DNA of 64,000 bases from Conoideocrella luteorostrata (taxonomy: Eukaryota > Ascomycota > Sordariomycetes > Hypocreales > Clavicipitaceae). Location: contig JASWJB010000035.1 in NCBI GenBank assembly GCA_032433595.1, forward strand, positions 1 through 64,000, in the 5' to 3' direction. The notes below the pieces were generated by a model that was not told where the DNA came from, did no database searches, and saw only the letters and a program-made list of their open reading frames with translations. This document shows positions 47,518 to 59,518 of this stretch, piece after piece. Both the position numbers and the translations under genes were made by a program. Within the stretch, counting starts at the first letter, position 1. The number at the start of each line of letters is the position of its first letter.

Positions 47518-49758
47518 CTACCAAGTAAAGCTTTCCACTACCAACTTCACTAGAATAGGACCGTTGTGTCCAGAATGTCGAGCCATCGCCGACACAATAT
47601 ACCGTACGTCGTCCGCCATCCCAGAGGGACCGCACACAACCACGATTGTTCCCCCTTTTTGACTCCGAAGGTCTCTCTCCAGAACTTCTCGAAGATTGAT
47701 CCGCGCACCTACCGACAACGAGACATCTATGCTACCCCATGTCCTGTGCAACTCTGGGCCGCAGTCATACCCCAGCATGCTCTCGACTGCGTGCACAAGG
47801 GGTATCGTACGAACGCCCCAGTACACTTTGCGACTCCCACATGGCATCCCCGCTGTGTTGAAGTGGTCCAAGGCAGGAAGAACACCCGTAATACCCACGC
47901 CTCCCGCAACGCAGATGAGGTTCGGGAAGTCGTGGGTGGGTGTTGGATGTTGGTCTTGGAGAAACGTTGTGCCAATGTCATATGAACCCTCCACGAGGAC
48001 TGGGATCCCCTTCTCACGGGCCCCCTTCTTAGATAGCAGCTTTGTCAGACCCCCTTGCTTTCGGATAAACACCACAACACCAGACGTCCCAGTCGGTTCA
48101 GGTGCCGATTGATCAGAGCTCGATCTGTCAGAGACACTGGTACATATAGTCGTGATTATATCCTGGCTAGTTTTTTCAGGCACTGGGTCCTGCTCGAATG
48201 TATCGCGCCTCATATGTGATTTACGGTGAGTAACAGATGCAACTGAGAATGGATGGCTCTCCCAAACCCTCCAGAGGCTTATAGTCGGGAAGTGCAAGTA
48301 CACATGGCCTGTTGCAGACATGTTTGGAACGTCCAACCGATAGTATTCGTCATCCACGGATGTTAGGAACGCTCTCTTGACTCCATGCCGTAGTGATCGT
48401 GCAAGGCGGATTGCTCGATCGAATGCCCACACTGCCGTAGCCATGATCAGCCAGTTCTCGAATCCCCAGTTCGACTTGTAGACGATGTTGATGTGGTGGT
48501 ATGTCCCAGCCAGAGCAACAATAGCCAAAGCGATATGAAGAATAAGAAACAGCTCATACATATTACGGCGGACTATCTGTACCGAGGAGATACACAAGAA
48601 TACCATGGCACACGTCGCAGCCGCCCCGAGCTTCCAATACAATTCGGACAGCTCGGCTCGAGTAAAGCCGTTAAACCCACGAAGGGCAATGTCGAGATAT
48701 CCTATGCCGTGGATAACGGCATGCAGCATGCACAAGACAGCAGTCCATCGATGCATCAGGAGAAACGTGGAATGAGACCAATTCGTCAGCCAGAGCAATA
48801 GGTTGTTTCGCCCCGCGTACAGCATGACCAGCGGGAAGAGCGCACAGCTCATAACCCCGGATCGATTTGCAACGTACCTCTCGATAAGGCCTGTTTTGCT
48901 GCTGTAAATTGACGATGGCCAAGAGTATGAGATTCCATCGCAGCTACTTGCGATGTTGATCGCCCACATGTAGGCAATGAAAATCGACTGGCCGCGAGTT
49001 GGTACCATTCCCAGTCCCCAGATGGGAGCCGCATGCTTCTTCCCGACGAGAGGCGGATCGATGAACCAGGCATTGAACTTGGTGCACCAACTTGACGGCC
49101 AGGGTAAGAAGCGTAGAAGCGATAAACTAATGGGAATAATGGCGCCCGAGACGAATACCACCATGGCGTACCAGGAGGATGTCTTTTCATTCTCGGCCAG
49201 CGTTCTCAATAAGTCAAACCAAGGCTGGTACAGCTCATCAGGTACGTAGGCCGTATAATTCAGGAACCGCGTCGCATTAATGGCATCCTTTGGATCTGCC
49301 GTAATCGAAGCCACGAGTGCCTCGTAGTTCTGGTACAGAGGTTCAAGCCCTGATTTGTTTCCAGGAAACTGGGCGCTGTAAAACATGCTCAGCTGTTCTT
49401 CGGGCAAGCCTGCACACCGGCTTTTGACACAGTATGCCGCGGTCTTCATGAAATGCTCATTGTGCGATTTGCAAGCGTCTGTAGAATCGGTGGTGACTCG
49501 CCACCCCTTGCCGACCGGGTAGCTGGATTCACTTGAAGCTTCCGCGTCGTTGGTCACCGCAACACCAGCAAGGTCCGCATCAGTGCAGTTCAGCGGCGCT
49601 GCAATAGTAAATAGACAGGTGAATGCGCACGGTGGCTCATACAGAGTGAGACCGTAGCCCATAAACCCCTTGGACTCTCGGGCATTCGTAACCTCGAGAG
49701 ACAAAATTCCCGAGGGTAGAGTCGCCACGCCGATCAAACATGAGCGCAGTAGCCGCAT
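47518..49758 (-). CDS. Ferric-chelate reductase (FRE/NOX superfamily)
   Basis: A plasma-membrane flavocytochrome that passes electrons from NADPH through FAD and two haems to reduce extracellular ferric iron before uptake. A single exon, 746 aa. Signal peptide, then a roughly 190-residue cysteine-containing extracellular region with N-glycosylation sites (NCT, NKS, NAT, NYT). Membrane domain with haem-binding histidines in SHSTFLLMHRW...LHAVIHG and FLILHIALAIVALAGTYHHIN. FAD site WESHPFSVAS. NADPH site GGVGITGVLP, and the C-terminal CGPSGM. A Ser/Thr-rich insert (about residues 545-580) separates FAD and NADPH lobes. Two exact ATCWGATAA sites lie 0.4 and 0.9 kb upstream of the ATG, so control by an iron-responsive GATA repressor is likely. 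Confidence 0.93.
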   Translation of the reverse strand: MRLLRSCLIGVATLPSGILSLEVTNARESKGFMGYGLTLYEPPCAFTCLFTIAAPLNCTDADLAGVAVTNDAEASSESSYPVGKGWRVTTDSTDACKSHNEHFMKTAAYCVKSRCAGLPEEQLSMFYSAQFPGNKSGLEPLYQNYEALVASITADPKDAINATRFLNYTAYVPDELYQPWFDLLRTLAENEKTSSWYAMVVFVSGAIIPISLSLLRFLPWPSSWCTKFNAWFIDPPLVGKKHAAPIWGLGMVPTRGQSIFIAYMWAINIASSCDGISYSWPSSIYSSKTGLIERYVANRSGVMSCALFPLVMLYAGRNNLLLWLTNWSHSTFLLMHRWTAVLCMLHAVIHGIGYLDIALRGFNGFTRAELSELYWKLGAAATCAMVFLCISSVQIVRRNMYELFLILHIALAIVALAGTYHHINIVYKSNWGFENWLIMATAVWAFDRAIRLARSLRHGVKRAFLTSVDDEYYRLDVPNMSATGHVYLHFPTISLWRVWESHPFSVASVTHRKSHMRRDTFEQDPVPEKTSQDIITTICTSVSDRSSSDQSAPEPTGTSGVVVFIRKQGGLTKLLSKKGAREKGIPVLVEGSYDIGTTFLQDQHPTPTHDFPNLICVAGGVGITGVLPALDHFNTAGMPCGSRKVYWGVRTIPLVHAVESMLGYDCGPELHRTWGSIDVSLSVGARINLREVLERDLRSQKGGTIVVVCGPSGMADDVRYIVSAMARHSGHNGPILVKLVVESFTW

Positions 49759-50170
49759 GTCTGGCAGACTTTTGCCAACTCAGGCTTTCTTTGATCTCGG
49801 GGAGATGGGGTGGAACGTTGCTAATCGGAAAGAAGTAGACACCAAAACTGGACAATGAGAGAGAATGTGCCGATGAGGTGTAGGCATGTATGTGTACGGC
49901 AAGGTGTCGATGTGTAGCGGGACGACCAGGAGATTTGTCACGCAAACCACCTCACAAAGCAACAAAAGAGAGCAGAGGAGTTCCAGGCCTACAAACGAAA
50001 ATGGATAAAGTAATAATCTGCAAGCCTTCTCATCCCCGAACAGCCGATGGATGGACCACAAGGCAGTTCTTATATTGTACCACGTTTGTCACGGACGGAC
50101 GCGATTGCTACGTCAGATCAAGATCTTTGACCACTTTTTTTTCCCTTTTCCCCGACACTCTTATTAACCG

Positions 50171-50179
50171 TTATCTGAT
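50171..50179 (-). promoter_or_regulatory. Iron-GATA-type site (ATCAGATAA on minus strand)
   Basis: TTATCTGAT on plus reads ATCAGATAA on minus, the exact ATCWGATAA consensus of fungal siderophore/iron GATA repressors (SreA/Fep1/Urbs1 class). It is 413 bp upstream of the ferric reductase start. Confidence 0.6.
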
Positions 50180-50664
50180 CTTCCTTGCGAAAAAGATCAA
50201 GCCTCTTGTTCCGTCGGAACCAGGTAGGCGGATGTGGGGAGGGGCCGAGGCCTATTCCAACGAAACAGGCTAGAGAGTCCCTCCATCAACGGTACCGCCG
50301 ACATTGTATAGACAGTTGCAGAAGCCTCTATTTAACCGATGATTCCCAGGGCCAGTGCCCGTCTCAATCCTACCGAAGTGGGCGCTAGCGACTTCTTACA
50401 TGTAATGCACAGACGAAGGAGAAGTATTTCGCAACAGTCATCGTGGCGACTATGCGAATATGAATAAGAGACTCTTTTTGTGTCCTTGACTGCTTCTTTC
50501 AGCTCCACACTACGTTACATCGACTTCGCACATGTATTAAAAAAAATTTATCGGAAGAACGCGTCGTCGGTCAGTTATGGATTGGGGTTGGCCATGGCCA
50601 CGACGCCACAGGTTTTGGGCACAAGTAATTTCGACGCCGGAGTGGAGCCCAGATTGATAAGATG

Positions 50665-50673
50665 ATCAGATAA
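50665..50673 (+). promoter_or_regulatory. Iron-GATA-type site (ATCAGATAA)
   Basis: A second exact ATCWGATAA match, 907 bp upstream of the ferric reductase start, with a further GATAAGATGA just before it. Paired GATA elements are usual for this regulator class. Confidence 0.55.
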
Positions 50674-52126
50674 AACCCGTGGGGGCTGCACCCTGAACCA
50701 GGTAAATTACTTTTAGTCGCGACTGGGCCACTGCTGATCACCCCGCTCCTTCGTTTTCCGATCCCGGCTGCGGTTTCTTCGCTGGGCGGGCTCAATCGAC
50801 AGGGTGTGGTGTATGGCCGTGTCATGTGGTTTGTGTGCACCTTCTGCACCTGGACTGGATGGGATCTCGGCCGGCGCATACTCTGAATGTAGCTTGATGA
50901 CAAAGAGCAAAGCTCATCGCACGTTGGGTCAATATCCTCCCGCAGGGTGCAGCCGGCCTCAATAATATAAACTTACAAATAGAGACGAGTCCATGGGTGA
51001 CGAAAACAAATAAAATAAAAAATAGTAAAGCTTACTGAGAGACAGGTTGGAGTCCCCGGACTCGCAAATACCACCCGGCCACGTGCATATGCTAGTCATT
51101 CAGCCATGGGTTAGTTTCAACCCCATTACACGTACTAAGAGTAACCCACGGAGCAACTACTACGGAGTACAGAGTGCTCATGCCGAATGAGAGGTTGGGG
51201 CGGTGAGGTGGCCGCGGAATAGCGTGGCGGATAAAGATACGGAGGATACGAAGTACGAGGCATGAAGTGAGCAACCCACGCGTTATCTTGTGTGCGGACA
51301 GTGCTGTGTGGGTCGTCGAAAATTTGTCGGGGCGAATTCTCTGCGTCAAAGCCCAAGTGAGTAAAGGAGGGGAAGCAAATTATGTAAAAGTGAAAAGAGA
51401 AGAAAGAAAGGAAAAGCCGCATATTGCTGGATACTGGTACATCAAGCGAATGTCTGCAGATCGATAGCAGCAGAGGACTACAATATATGCTGACGTTGAT
51501 CAAATGCCAAGGCAAGCGTTCAGACCAGGCCCAGGCCAAGGCTGAATCTGCCGGAAAGCTTGGCGATCAGATTGCCCCGTAGCAGGCCCGGTGTGTGATG
51601 CTGGTTGAAGGTTGGGAGAGAGCTGACAACACCATATATCACTCAAGAGATGCGCTGAGTATTAGAACTCAATAGCAATAGTATCATCTACTTCACCTCT
51701 CCGGGAACACATGTGCTACATGTCAAAGCAAACCTATGCGTTCACGTCCGGCCATAACATCGTGCTCTCGGCAGGGAGCCAGGGAGCCTTATGCATGTCT
51801 CATGCAAATGGGACATCGGGTGCGAAACCAAGGTGGAAACTAGGTTGGGCAAGTGGCACGCCTACCGCAAGATGTAATTTCGGCAGACTTCATACCAAAC
51901 AGTAGCATAGTAAGTTAGTTATGGCAAGTGAGGCTTGAAGAGGCCTATTATTGTTCCGTATAGTAACTGTGCCTCGCTATGATGGGATGCGCCCGACTGC
52001 TGAAACTTTCCTCTTTGTTGAATACCTCTTTCAAGCCTCGCATCATTATATTAGTCAATATCTTCGTATATGCATCAAATAGAACATGAAGACCCAAATT
52101 AAATATATGCTATCCCCTTACCGCCA

Positions 52127-54692
52127 TTACGACACTTCCGGAAACACATCTGGCTGTTTCTTCTGCAGTCGCTGCAGCATGCTCTTCAAATCCAACCGCG
52201 TCGCTGGCGAGGTGCCATTAAACCCTCCAGCCTGCCAATTTGCCTCGAAAGTCTTCAGCTTCTGCGTCAAGGCGCCCTGGTCCAAACCTCCAGACTGGCC
52301 CGCGCCTTGCAGGGTGTCGACAAAGATACTCCATCGTCCCTTGTAATATGATCCTACCAGATCGCCCCATGCCTTTGCCGCATAGTCATTTAGGTTGGTG
52401 GCATCGACCTGCCACACGGTGACTTGTGAGCGGGCATTAAATGCGAAAAGGTCCTCGTTTCCTACTGCGGAGCCCCATGCCCTGGCTGCGTCCATCCAGT
52501 CACCTAGTGTGAAATGCTTGTTTGTAAGGAGGGTGGAGTCGAGCACATCCAGAAGATCGAGGAGTTTGCGTCCGGCGGTCCCGACGTCGCAGCTTGATGG
52601 GTTTGATCGGAGTTCTTTGGAGCCAGAGATGCTGCACTGGTAGGCTTTGATAAGGTCGTTGTACTTGAAGTCGAATGCGTTGCTGAGCATCTGTCGCGAT
52701 ATATCGATAAAGTCTAGCTGGAAGGTGGGTATGTTCCAGAGTGCGGATTGCCGCAGGGCGGCTCTGTACATGAGCTGCCACGCTTTTTGGAGGACCATCG
52801 GGTCGTAGTGCACCGCTGTGGGATGGGGGAAATGTCCTGTGCGGTTTACAATCCCTGACAAAGCCGGACGCAGCTGATAAGTCGCCACGGGGACTTGGGG
52901 GATGTCAGTGCGGGTGTTGCTGTAGACGTAGGTGCGAAGAATCTCCCAGGCCTGATACACCTCCGCGGGGATGCTAGAGCTAAAGGCGTATCTCTTAGTG
53001 GCCCAGTTTCTAAAGTAGTCTTGCGTGCTGATGGGAGAAGACGACCAGGCTTGGTCGAGGAGAATGTCGTAGACGATTTCGTTGCCCTCGTATGCTTCTG
53101 GCGTGAGGCCAAATCCGACGAGCGACTGTGACTGAGACAAAGCGTCAATGGGACCACTCGTAATGGTCTGGACTCGTCCCTCCAGAGCCATGTTGCCTCC
53201 GAAATTATGCAATTGGCACCAAATCCACCGCTTGCCGGAATAGCTGCTGGTGCGTTGCCACTGTGGATTGGCTTCTGAGTAAAGATCGAGGATGAGCATG
53301 CCCTGATTGTCCGTCACGCCGCCCAGATAGGCATCGATTCGAGGCTGTGTCCAGAAGTCGCGGCTCGAGTAAAAAAGCCATCCCTGAAGAAGCCACACCG
53401 CAGCCGGGTTTGCAGCAGTGAGGCAGGCGTAGGTGTTGCGAGAAATTCCGGACAGGTAGTCTTCATCGCCCTTTTCGGGAGCCAACTCGTTGAATTGGTC
53501 GAGGGTGTAAATGTTGGTAACGTTGCCAAACGCCTTGATCTGCTTGGAGATGAAAAGCTTCTGCAGCTCAGTGTACGTGTCGTCCAATGGGTCGAGGAAC
53601 AGGTCGCGCGTGTACTTGTCCGGTGCCGGGGCAAACCAGTTGGGAGAGACGGTCAATTTGGCATCTGGTCGGACCTTTTTGATGGCGCTTGGCACGAATC
53701 CAGGGAATGCGGGCAACACTGGCGTAATTCCGAGCTCAACCATTCGTGCCACAATCTTCTTCTGCAGATCAAATTGCTTGTCGATAAATTTGAGAGGCAG
53801 GTCTCCCTCCCCGCCCCAGGAGCCTTGAATGTTGCCGAAGCGGTTCCATGATTGAAAAGCAGGACCGCTGAAGAAGGGCAGAATATCCTCCTCTTGGAGG
53901 CCGAGCTCCTTGAAACTGTCGAGGAAGATCTTCTCGTAGCCAACCCATGCGAGCTGCAAATTGACGCCTCTGAGCGCCGCCCAGTCGAGGAGCTTCTCCC
54001 AGTCTTCCCATTGGTACCAAGCAAATGTGTATGAGAAAGTGACTGCCGTGGGTTGTCAGAAGTTATATTTTGTGGAGCTGCGGTTCTGCATGAAGGTATT
54101 CAGAGTAACAGCGATTGCGTCAACTTACCAGTGTTGAGATTATACCTCCACGGCACAACACTGGCGCCGGTGAGAGACTCCAGTGGTGCCGGCAGGTCTT
54201 TAGGAGCCTGTTTGTAAGTATCGGCAAACCAAAACTGGTCAATCTGCAGGACATCATTCGCATAGTGTCGCAATCTAGTAAACGGGTTATTTTCTGTGCC
54301 TGTGGAGTTGCAAGTCATGAGCAACCACACTACCGCCACTATAGCCAATATGTCTCTAGATGGTTACATGATTGACACGGGACGCAACATAAAAAAACGT
54401 GGATGTGCGACATGTGAACTCACCCCCTAGCCAGTGCATTCAACGTAGTGCCCTCAACGAGGATCCTTCCCTCTTTGTTAGCCTTGACGGTGTAATTGTC
54501 ATTCACTGGTGGGTTCCATCGCGACCAGTCATCGTGCTTTGCTGTGAGCTTAAATATGAATGCGTCGCCATTATCTGGGAAGAGACGATTGGCGAGAGCA
54601 GCGATCCCACTTGTCCGCGATGATAATGCATCCGCTACGGGCAGCGAGAGCAGCGTCGCTATCGCTAGGCGCCAGAAGATCACCATTTTCAC
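52127..54692 (-). CDS. Alpha-N-acetylglucosaminidase, GH89 (NAGLU-like), secreted
   Basis: A glycoside hydrolase removing terminal alpha-linked N-acetylglucosamine. Exons: 54692-54424, 54274-54129, 54042-52127; introns 149 and 86 bp; 776 aa. A signal peptide (MKMVIFWRLAIATLLSLPVADA) is followed by the N domain, then the TIM-barrel with SVVPWRYNLNTVTFSYTFAWYQWEDWEKLLDWAALRGVNL, the most conserved GH89 block. Catalytic glutamates are visible in DQFNELAP (about residue 323) and GGNMALEGRV (about 424). The C-terminal alpha-helical domain is complete. The human homologue is lysosomal; with a signal peptide and no membrane anchor this one is probably secreted or vacuolar. Both splices restore conserved sequence. 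The first intron is somewhat long and could hide a tiny exon. Confidence 0.93.
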
Positions 54693-56383
54693 CCTATTGT
54701 TTTCAGACTAAAAAAGTGGCAGTAGAAAAATAAATGGACAGGCTTAGATACGTAGGCCGGTAGTTATCATGCTGTGTTTCACCCCGCGCGGCAGAGCAGC
54801 ATGAGCCGGTGTTATAAGGAATGCACGGGCGTGCCAATGCACAAAGTGTGGCCACGCGATAAATGTTAATTCGGCGGCTCTACTAAAAGAACCTCCTGAC
54901 GTGAAGTAACAATGAGGGGATGCCACGCTGCGGGAAGCACACGTGAGGCCCTAGCAGGGACGGGGAGAGGCATAAAGCAAAGGCAGAGGGGAAGTAAATT
55001 TGTTTGCGGAAGGAGGGGAGAGGAGAAAAGGAAAGGGAGGACCCGAATGCTTTAATGGAATTTTGCGGTGGAATTGCAAAAGCGACAATGGCAGTCTTGG
55101 AGAGGATACGAGCGCGTCTGTGAGCATTATCATGCATAACAGATGTGGACATGCAGAGCTACATGATGATGAACTGCATCTGCTGTTGGCCAAAGCTTGT
55201 GGAAATAAGGGGCCGGAAATGATCTGTGCTTCATGGAAAAAGTAACGTCGCGAACACGGCCGAGACAAAATAACAATGATGCGGGGTTGCATGACTAGGC
55301 TTTTGCCAAGAGAAATAGTTAGTCAAGTAACTAGAATTGGGGTAAAAGAAGAAACCTTGCCAGACATACATCATCACGGCCAGCCAGATACGAGGACCAG
55401 TTACGGAGTACAGTACTCCGTAAAGACAACGTTCATCATGGAAAGAGCGGAGACGTACAGAGTAGGTATGGAGTAGGTGCTTGATTATGATGACGACGAA
55501 ACTTGCACATATGCAGCTCCCTGCAGCTTAAAATATTAATCCATCAGTTACCGCACAGGGAGGAACCCCCAGCCAACAGAAGAGGTCTGTCGAGTGCAGT
55601 ACTCGGTACCCCGTAGGTATGTGTAGCTGACAAACGGCTATCACTTGCATCCAAAGTCGGTCAAGTGCCTCCTCGAGATGCCCTGTCAACTAAATCAGCC
55701 AACTCACCCTTCCTATCTCTTCCTATCTCTTCTCATTCGCGCCCGCATTTCGCCTCTCCGCATCCCTCGTCCCGCACAGGGCTAAAATTGCAGTGGGATT
55801 AGCGGTGTTTTTAGTGTCAGGCACCGCAGCGCTTTGTTTGCTGTGCGGCGCCGCCCACGGCCCGGTCAAGGTGTTCAAGTATCGCGCTGCTAGGTTTAGA
55901 TGTGCCGTAACTTCAGAGTAGTTTGCTAGTTAGTTTGTGGCTTGGCTCGGTGTGGGATGCTGACCCTCATGGCTGGACGTGATCTGATCACCTGGCAAAT
56001 AACTAATGCAATGCTCAACTTTGGAGCAATTTGACTAAAATGTGAGAAGGGCGAGCCATTGGTTTGCTAGTTGCCTGCTGACAATGCGCAATCAGGAAAG
56101 TGAAAAACCTGATGCCCCGTACTCCTGAGGTTACATTCAAGCCATGACATGCTTCACCAGCAGCCATCCAGAATCACCTTCAACAGCACTGACCTACGAG
56201 CCATGTCACTAGCATCGTACTCGACTCGTACATTGTGCATCCTCTCCCGGCCAATTTTTAACTTGATTTTTTCCTAGAAAAAATATCAACGTTGCAGGCG
56301 CATCTGCCGTCAACCACCCGACGAGGCTGAATGCTCTGCACAATCTCGTCTTAACTCTCATCCCCCCTCCTAATGACGTAACA
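54693..56383. other. Intergenic with a TACGGAGTA palindrome
   Basis: No gene recognised. It contains the perfect 23 bp palindromic arrangement of two motif copies at 55,401-55,423, a purine-rich run at about 54,990-55,045 and a TCTTCCTATCTCTTC pyrimidine repeat at about 55,710-55,733. Confidence 0.6.
55401..55423. repeat. Palindrome of two inverted TACGGAGTA copies
   Basis: Eleven-base arms TTACGGAGTAC and GTACTCCGTAA are separated by a single A: a perfect inverted repeat made from one plus and one minus copy of the dispersed 9-mer. Confidence 0.9.
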
Positions 56384-56995
56384 TCACTCAATATACCCCA
56401 ACGCTCGGAATGCATTATCTAGAATCTCCTGCAGCACCTTCTCCTTCCTATTATTATAATCCATCACAGTTTCCCCCGCCTCCCGCGACTGCATGGCCGA
56501 GATCCTCTTAATCTCCGCATACCTCTCCCGCTCCTCGGGATGATCCACCAACCATTCCCTGAAGATGCGGTGCCTTTCTACCTCCGGACAGTCCGGCCCA
56601 AAAACATGCAGATTCACGGGTGTCGGTTCTCTGTCCAATCCAAAGAACCGGTGCTGATGCCAGCCTCGCTCGCGGAATAAGAAAATGAACCCCGCTGACT
56701 GCAAGGGTCCCACGTACGAATCCTCGTCAAGAATATCTCCGACTGTGAGGTCGATGTCGATGATGGCCTTGGCGGGGAGGTCCGTAACGCTGGTTGAGCC
56801 TACGTGTGAGATGGCGAGTGCTGTGTCACCGAGGGCCGCCTTGATGCGCGCCTTGACTTCTTGGAACTGCTCCGGCCAAGTTGGGTCTGGCTCTACAATC
56901 TCGATGACCCTCGTGAGATTGCGCGTGGCGAGGCGCTCCACGCCGTGGGGATCATACTCAATGCGGTGGACGATTTGGGCGGGTGTGAGAGGCAT
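56384..56995 (-). CDS. GrpB/UPF0157 family protein
   Basis: A nucleotidyltransferase-fold protein of the GrpB (UPF0157) family; precise reaction unknown. Single exon, 203 aa. Motifs: RVIEIVEPDPTWPEQF, ISHVGSTSVTDLPAKAIIDID (the G-S-T-[AS]-V-x-x-L-x-A-K-x-x-I-D-I-D-x-x-V signature of the nucleotidyltransferase core), HQHRFFGLDR, VNLHVFGPDCPEVERH and the end helix FREWL. The start at MPLTPAQIVHRIEYDPHGVERLA suits relatives; an ATG at 57,130 would add a 45-residue extension that could be a transit-type sequence but looks like 5' UTR. Confidence 0.88.
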   Translation of the reverse strand: MPLTPAQIVHRIEYDPHGVERLATRNLTRVIEIVEPDPTWPEQFQEVKARIKAALGDTALAISHVGSTSVTDLPAKAIIDIDLTVGDILDEDSYVGPLQSAGFIFLFRERGWHQHRFFGLDREPTPVNLHVFGPDCPEVERHRIFREWLVDHPEERERYAEIKRISAMQSREAGETVMDYNNRKEKVLQEILDNAFRALGYIE

Positions 56996-57804
56996 GCTGT
57001 TGTGCTGACTGCTGTGCGGCGATGGAGATGGCGCTGGGTGTAGTGTGGGCAAGGTGAAGGAGGGTATGCCGTTTAGTACAATACTCGAGCTTGCACCGGC
57101 CGAACAGACGTGATTTGTGGCTCGCAGCATTTATTATTTGCTGTGGCATTTATATTCCGGCGAGATTATTCAAGTTTAGTGTCGTCGGGTTTGATGCGCA
57201 AATCATTCACTCATTCACGCTCAACGGTCGGCATTCGAGCTCGTAACTCGTATTCATGGTTCCACTTCGTACAATATGTAGCGCTGTTGTCGGGGAGCTC
57301 CAAGTCTATATTTCTGTCCAGACTGGGTTGAGCTTGATGACTAAATCAACCTGGTGAGGTGGGATTCTAGTCAGAAACGAAACCTCTCGAAGCGAAAAGT
57401 ACAGGGTCTTGCTTTGCAGCTGTCGCGAAGTGCTTAAAAGTGGTGATGACTAGCACCTACTTCGCTAGCGGCTAACACTAATTGGCAATCAGCTCAGCCA
57501 ATTCGACGTGTCTTGGGCAATGCCCTTGGTCTCGAGTTAATCGTAACATGCTTATGTTATCCCTCTCGTCTTCTCATAGCATTGTGAAGCTGCCATATAC
57601 CAAACGCCAATTAAATATACCTGCCACGGCAGCATCGTATGTGTCAGATTGATGTGTACGGCACGGGCAGCTGCTTCACTACTTGGATATCCGGCAATTA
57701 TCCGCCCACAGATTGAGCCACTCACTTCATGGCACAACGGAAGTTTACAAGGACAAACAACACTCCGTACGCATTTTATCATATAAATGCCCGATGCAGT
57801 CATC
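56996..57804. other. Divergent promoter region
   Basis: This is shared upstream DNA of the GrpB gene (minus) and the TRAPPC12-like gene (plus). One CACTCCGTAC relative of the dispersed motif is at about 57,762. No coding sequence recognised. Confidence 0.6.
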
Positions 57805-59369
57805 ATGAGCCAACCTGACAAGGGCCATGCCAAGAACCAGTCATCCGTTTCGCGATGTGAGTTCCCTTTGCGCTTCCACCCCAGCATCCGTCCACCACTG
57901 CCCATACCCCATATTGCCATCTCAGGACACAGAACAGCATCGCATCCTGCGTGTTGCGCTGCGCGCTCAGCCGGCCATAACCTCATTAACACTCTGCAGC
58001 TTCACGACCTCGGTCTTCTACTAAAGGACCGCTCGATGCAGACAAGTTAGTCTGCCCTACTCGTCTTGTCTTCCCCCGACAGTCCACTGACCCTCACACA
58101 GAGATGATCCATTGAGCTCACCATCAACGCCGGAACCTCAACGCCTCGGGGCCCAGCTCCCCCGGCGCGCAGCATCTCAAGCCCGTCAATCACAAACAAG
58201 CTCTCCAATCCCTCAAGCAGGAGAGTCTCGCCGGAAGAACTTTTCCTTTCTCCTCCGCCCGGAGATCTACCACCCCCTCACACCACTCAACGTCCCAGTT
58301 GCATTCCGCAATTCCACCAAGCAGCCCGATCCGGCAGCACCGCTGGAGCAACTCCTAGCAAATGGCCACTTTCGCGCAGCGGCCATTACGGCTATGCAGG
58401 AACTCATAGGATCCGGCTTGCACGGCGCCGTCGATCCCTCGGATTCACAGCGGATTTTCCACCTGCTGTACACTCGGCTCGTCTGCCTGATACTGATTGA
58501 TGCAACACCGCTTGCGGCTCAAGAGGTCAAGGCGCTGGAGGATCTCAGCAACGCACGAACATATGTCGACGACAGGACGGGCGAGCACCTCGTCCCGTGG
58601 GACTTGCGTGTTCTAAACGTGCGTCTTCAGGCACTGGGGTTTGGGGACCCCCGACGGGCCGTCATGAGCTACCACGACCTTGCGAGAGAGGCTCGCCATC
58701 AGGTAGGTAAGGCGGCCGCCCTGCATGATAACTCGGCAAGCGAGCTATGGAAAGCCCGTCTCCACGAGCTCGGCGTCAAGGTCGCTGGCGCATTGATCGA
58801 TATGGACGATCTGTCTGGCGCAGCGCACCATTTGAACAGCCTACGCGACAAGGGAGACGGCAAAATTGCCCTGTCAAAGGCTCTATTGTGGCTGCACATA
58901 GGGGATGCGGAAAAGGCACGGGGATGCGCAAGTCATTGCACCAAAGACGCTGTGGAAACAGAGCGGCTCATACTGGCCTTGTGTGATATGGCGCATGGGG
59001 ACTACGAGGCTGCGCTGAAGAGTTGGCAGAATCTACAGGAGGATCTTGTGGGCGATGAGATGGTCGGAGTAAACACTGCAGTGTGTTTGTTATATCTGGG
59101 CAGGATGCAGGAGGTTCGTTGCCGAAAATTGCTCTTGTCTGTTGATGCAAAATTACTAACTTTTTCTTGGTTCAAAGGGCCGTCAAATTCTCGAGGATCT
59201 TGTCCAGTCCGGGTTCTCCTCTCACACACTCCTGTTCAACTTGTCAACCATATACGAGTTGTGCACTGAGAAGCATCGTAACCTCAAAATGAAACTCGCA
59301 GATCGGGTTGCGGGCATGGACGAATCGCCCGCGGGGTGGGAGAAGATGAATGCAGATTTTAAGCTGTAG
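57805..59369 (+). CDS. TRAPPC12-like TPR protein of the TRAPP trafficking complex
   Basis: A tetratricopeptide protein resembling TRAPP complex subunit 12, acting in ER-Golgi vesicle tethering. Exons: 57805-57856, 58000-58045, 58102-59113, 59178-59369; 433 aa. Exon 2 (46 bp) is recovered from splice signals: GTGAGT...CTGCAG then GTTAGT...ACACAG, giving SSRPRSSTKGPLDADKDDPLSSPSTP across the joins, in two pieces. The rest is helical TPR-like sequence (LLANGHFRAAAITAMQELI, HGDYEAALKSWQNLQ) and ends NLSTIYELCTEKHRNLKMKL, conserved in fungal members. An in-frame ATG at 57,787 is an alternative start. Neighbours are unrelated in function. Confidence 0.85.
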
Positions 59370-59518
59370 GCAATTGACGCTCAACATGAAGTATTCAGAA
59401 CCAACGAGTGCGCATCACATGCAAGCAGAGTGACTGTTCTATCCTCTAGCCCTCTAACTCGCCATGCAGACTAGGACAGGAAATCGAAATAGAAAGCACA
59501 GAATGTATGATGATCAAG

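Larger units (their letters stand above)
49759..52126. other. Ferric reductase upstream region
   Basis: 2.4 kb without a gene. It holds the two iron-GATA-type sites listed separately, one exact TACGGAGTA (51,161), and otherwise unremarkable sequence up to the GH89 gene 3' end. Confidence 0.6.

Noticed and set aside
47566..48112. Plus-strand frames over the ferric reductase
   Set aside because: They are antisense shadows of the NADPH-binding domain, whose motifs are clear on the minus strand.
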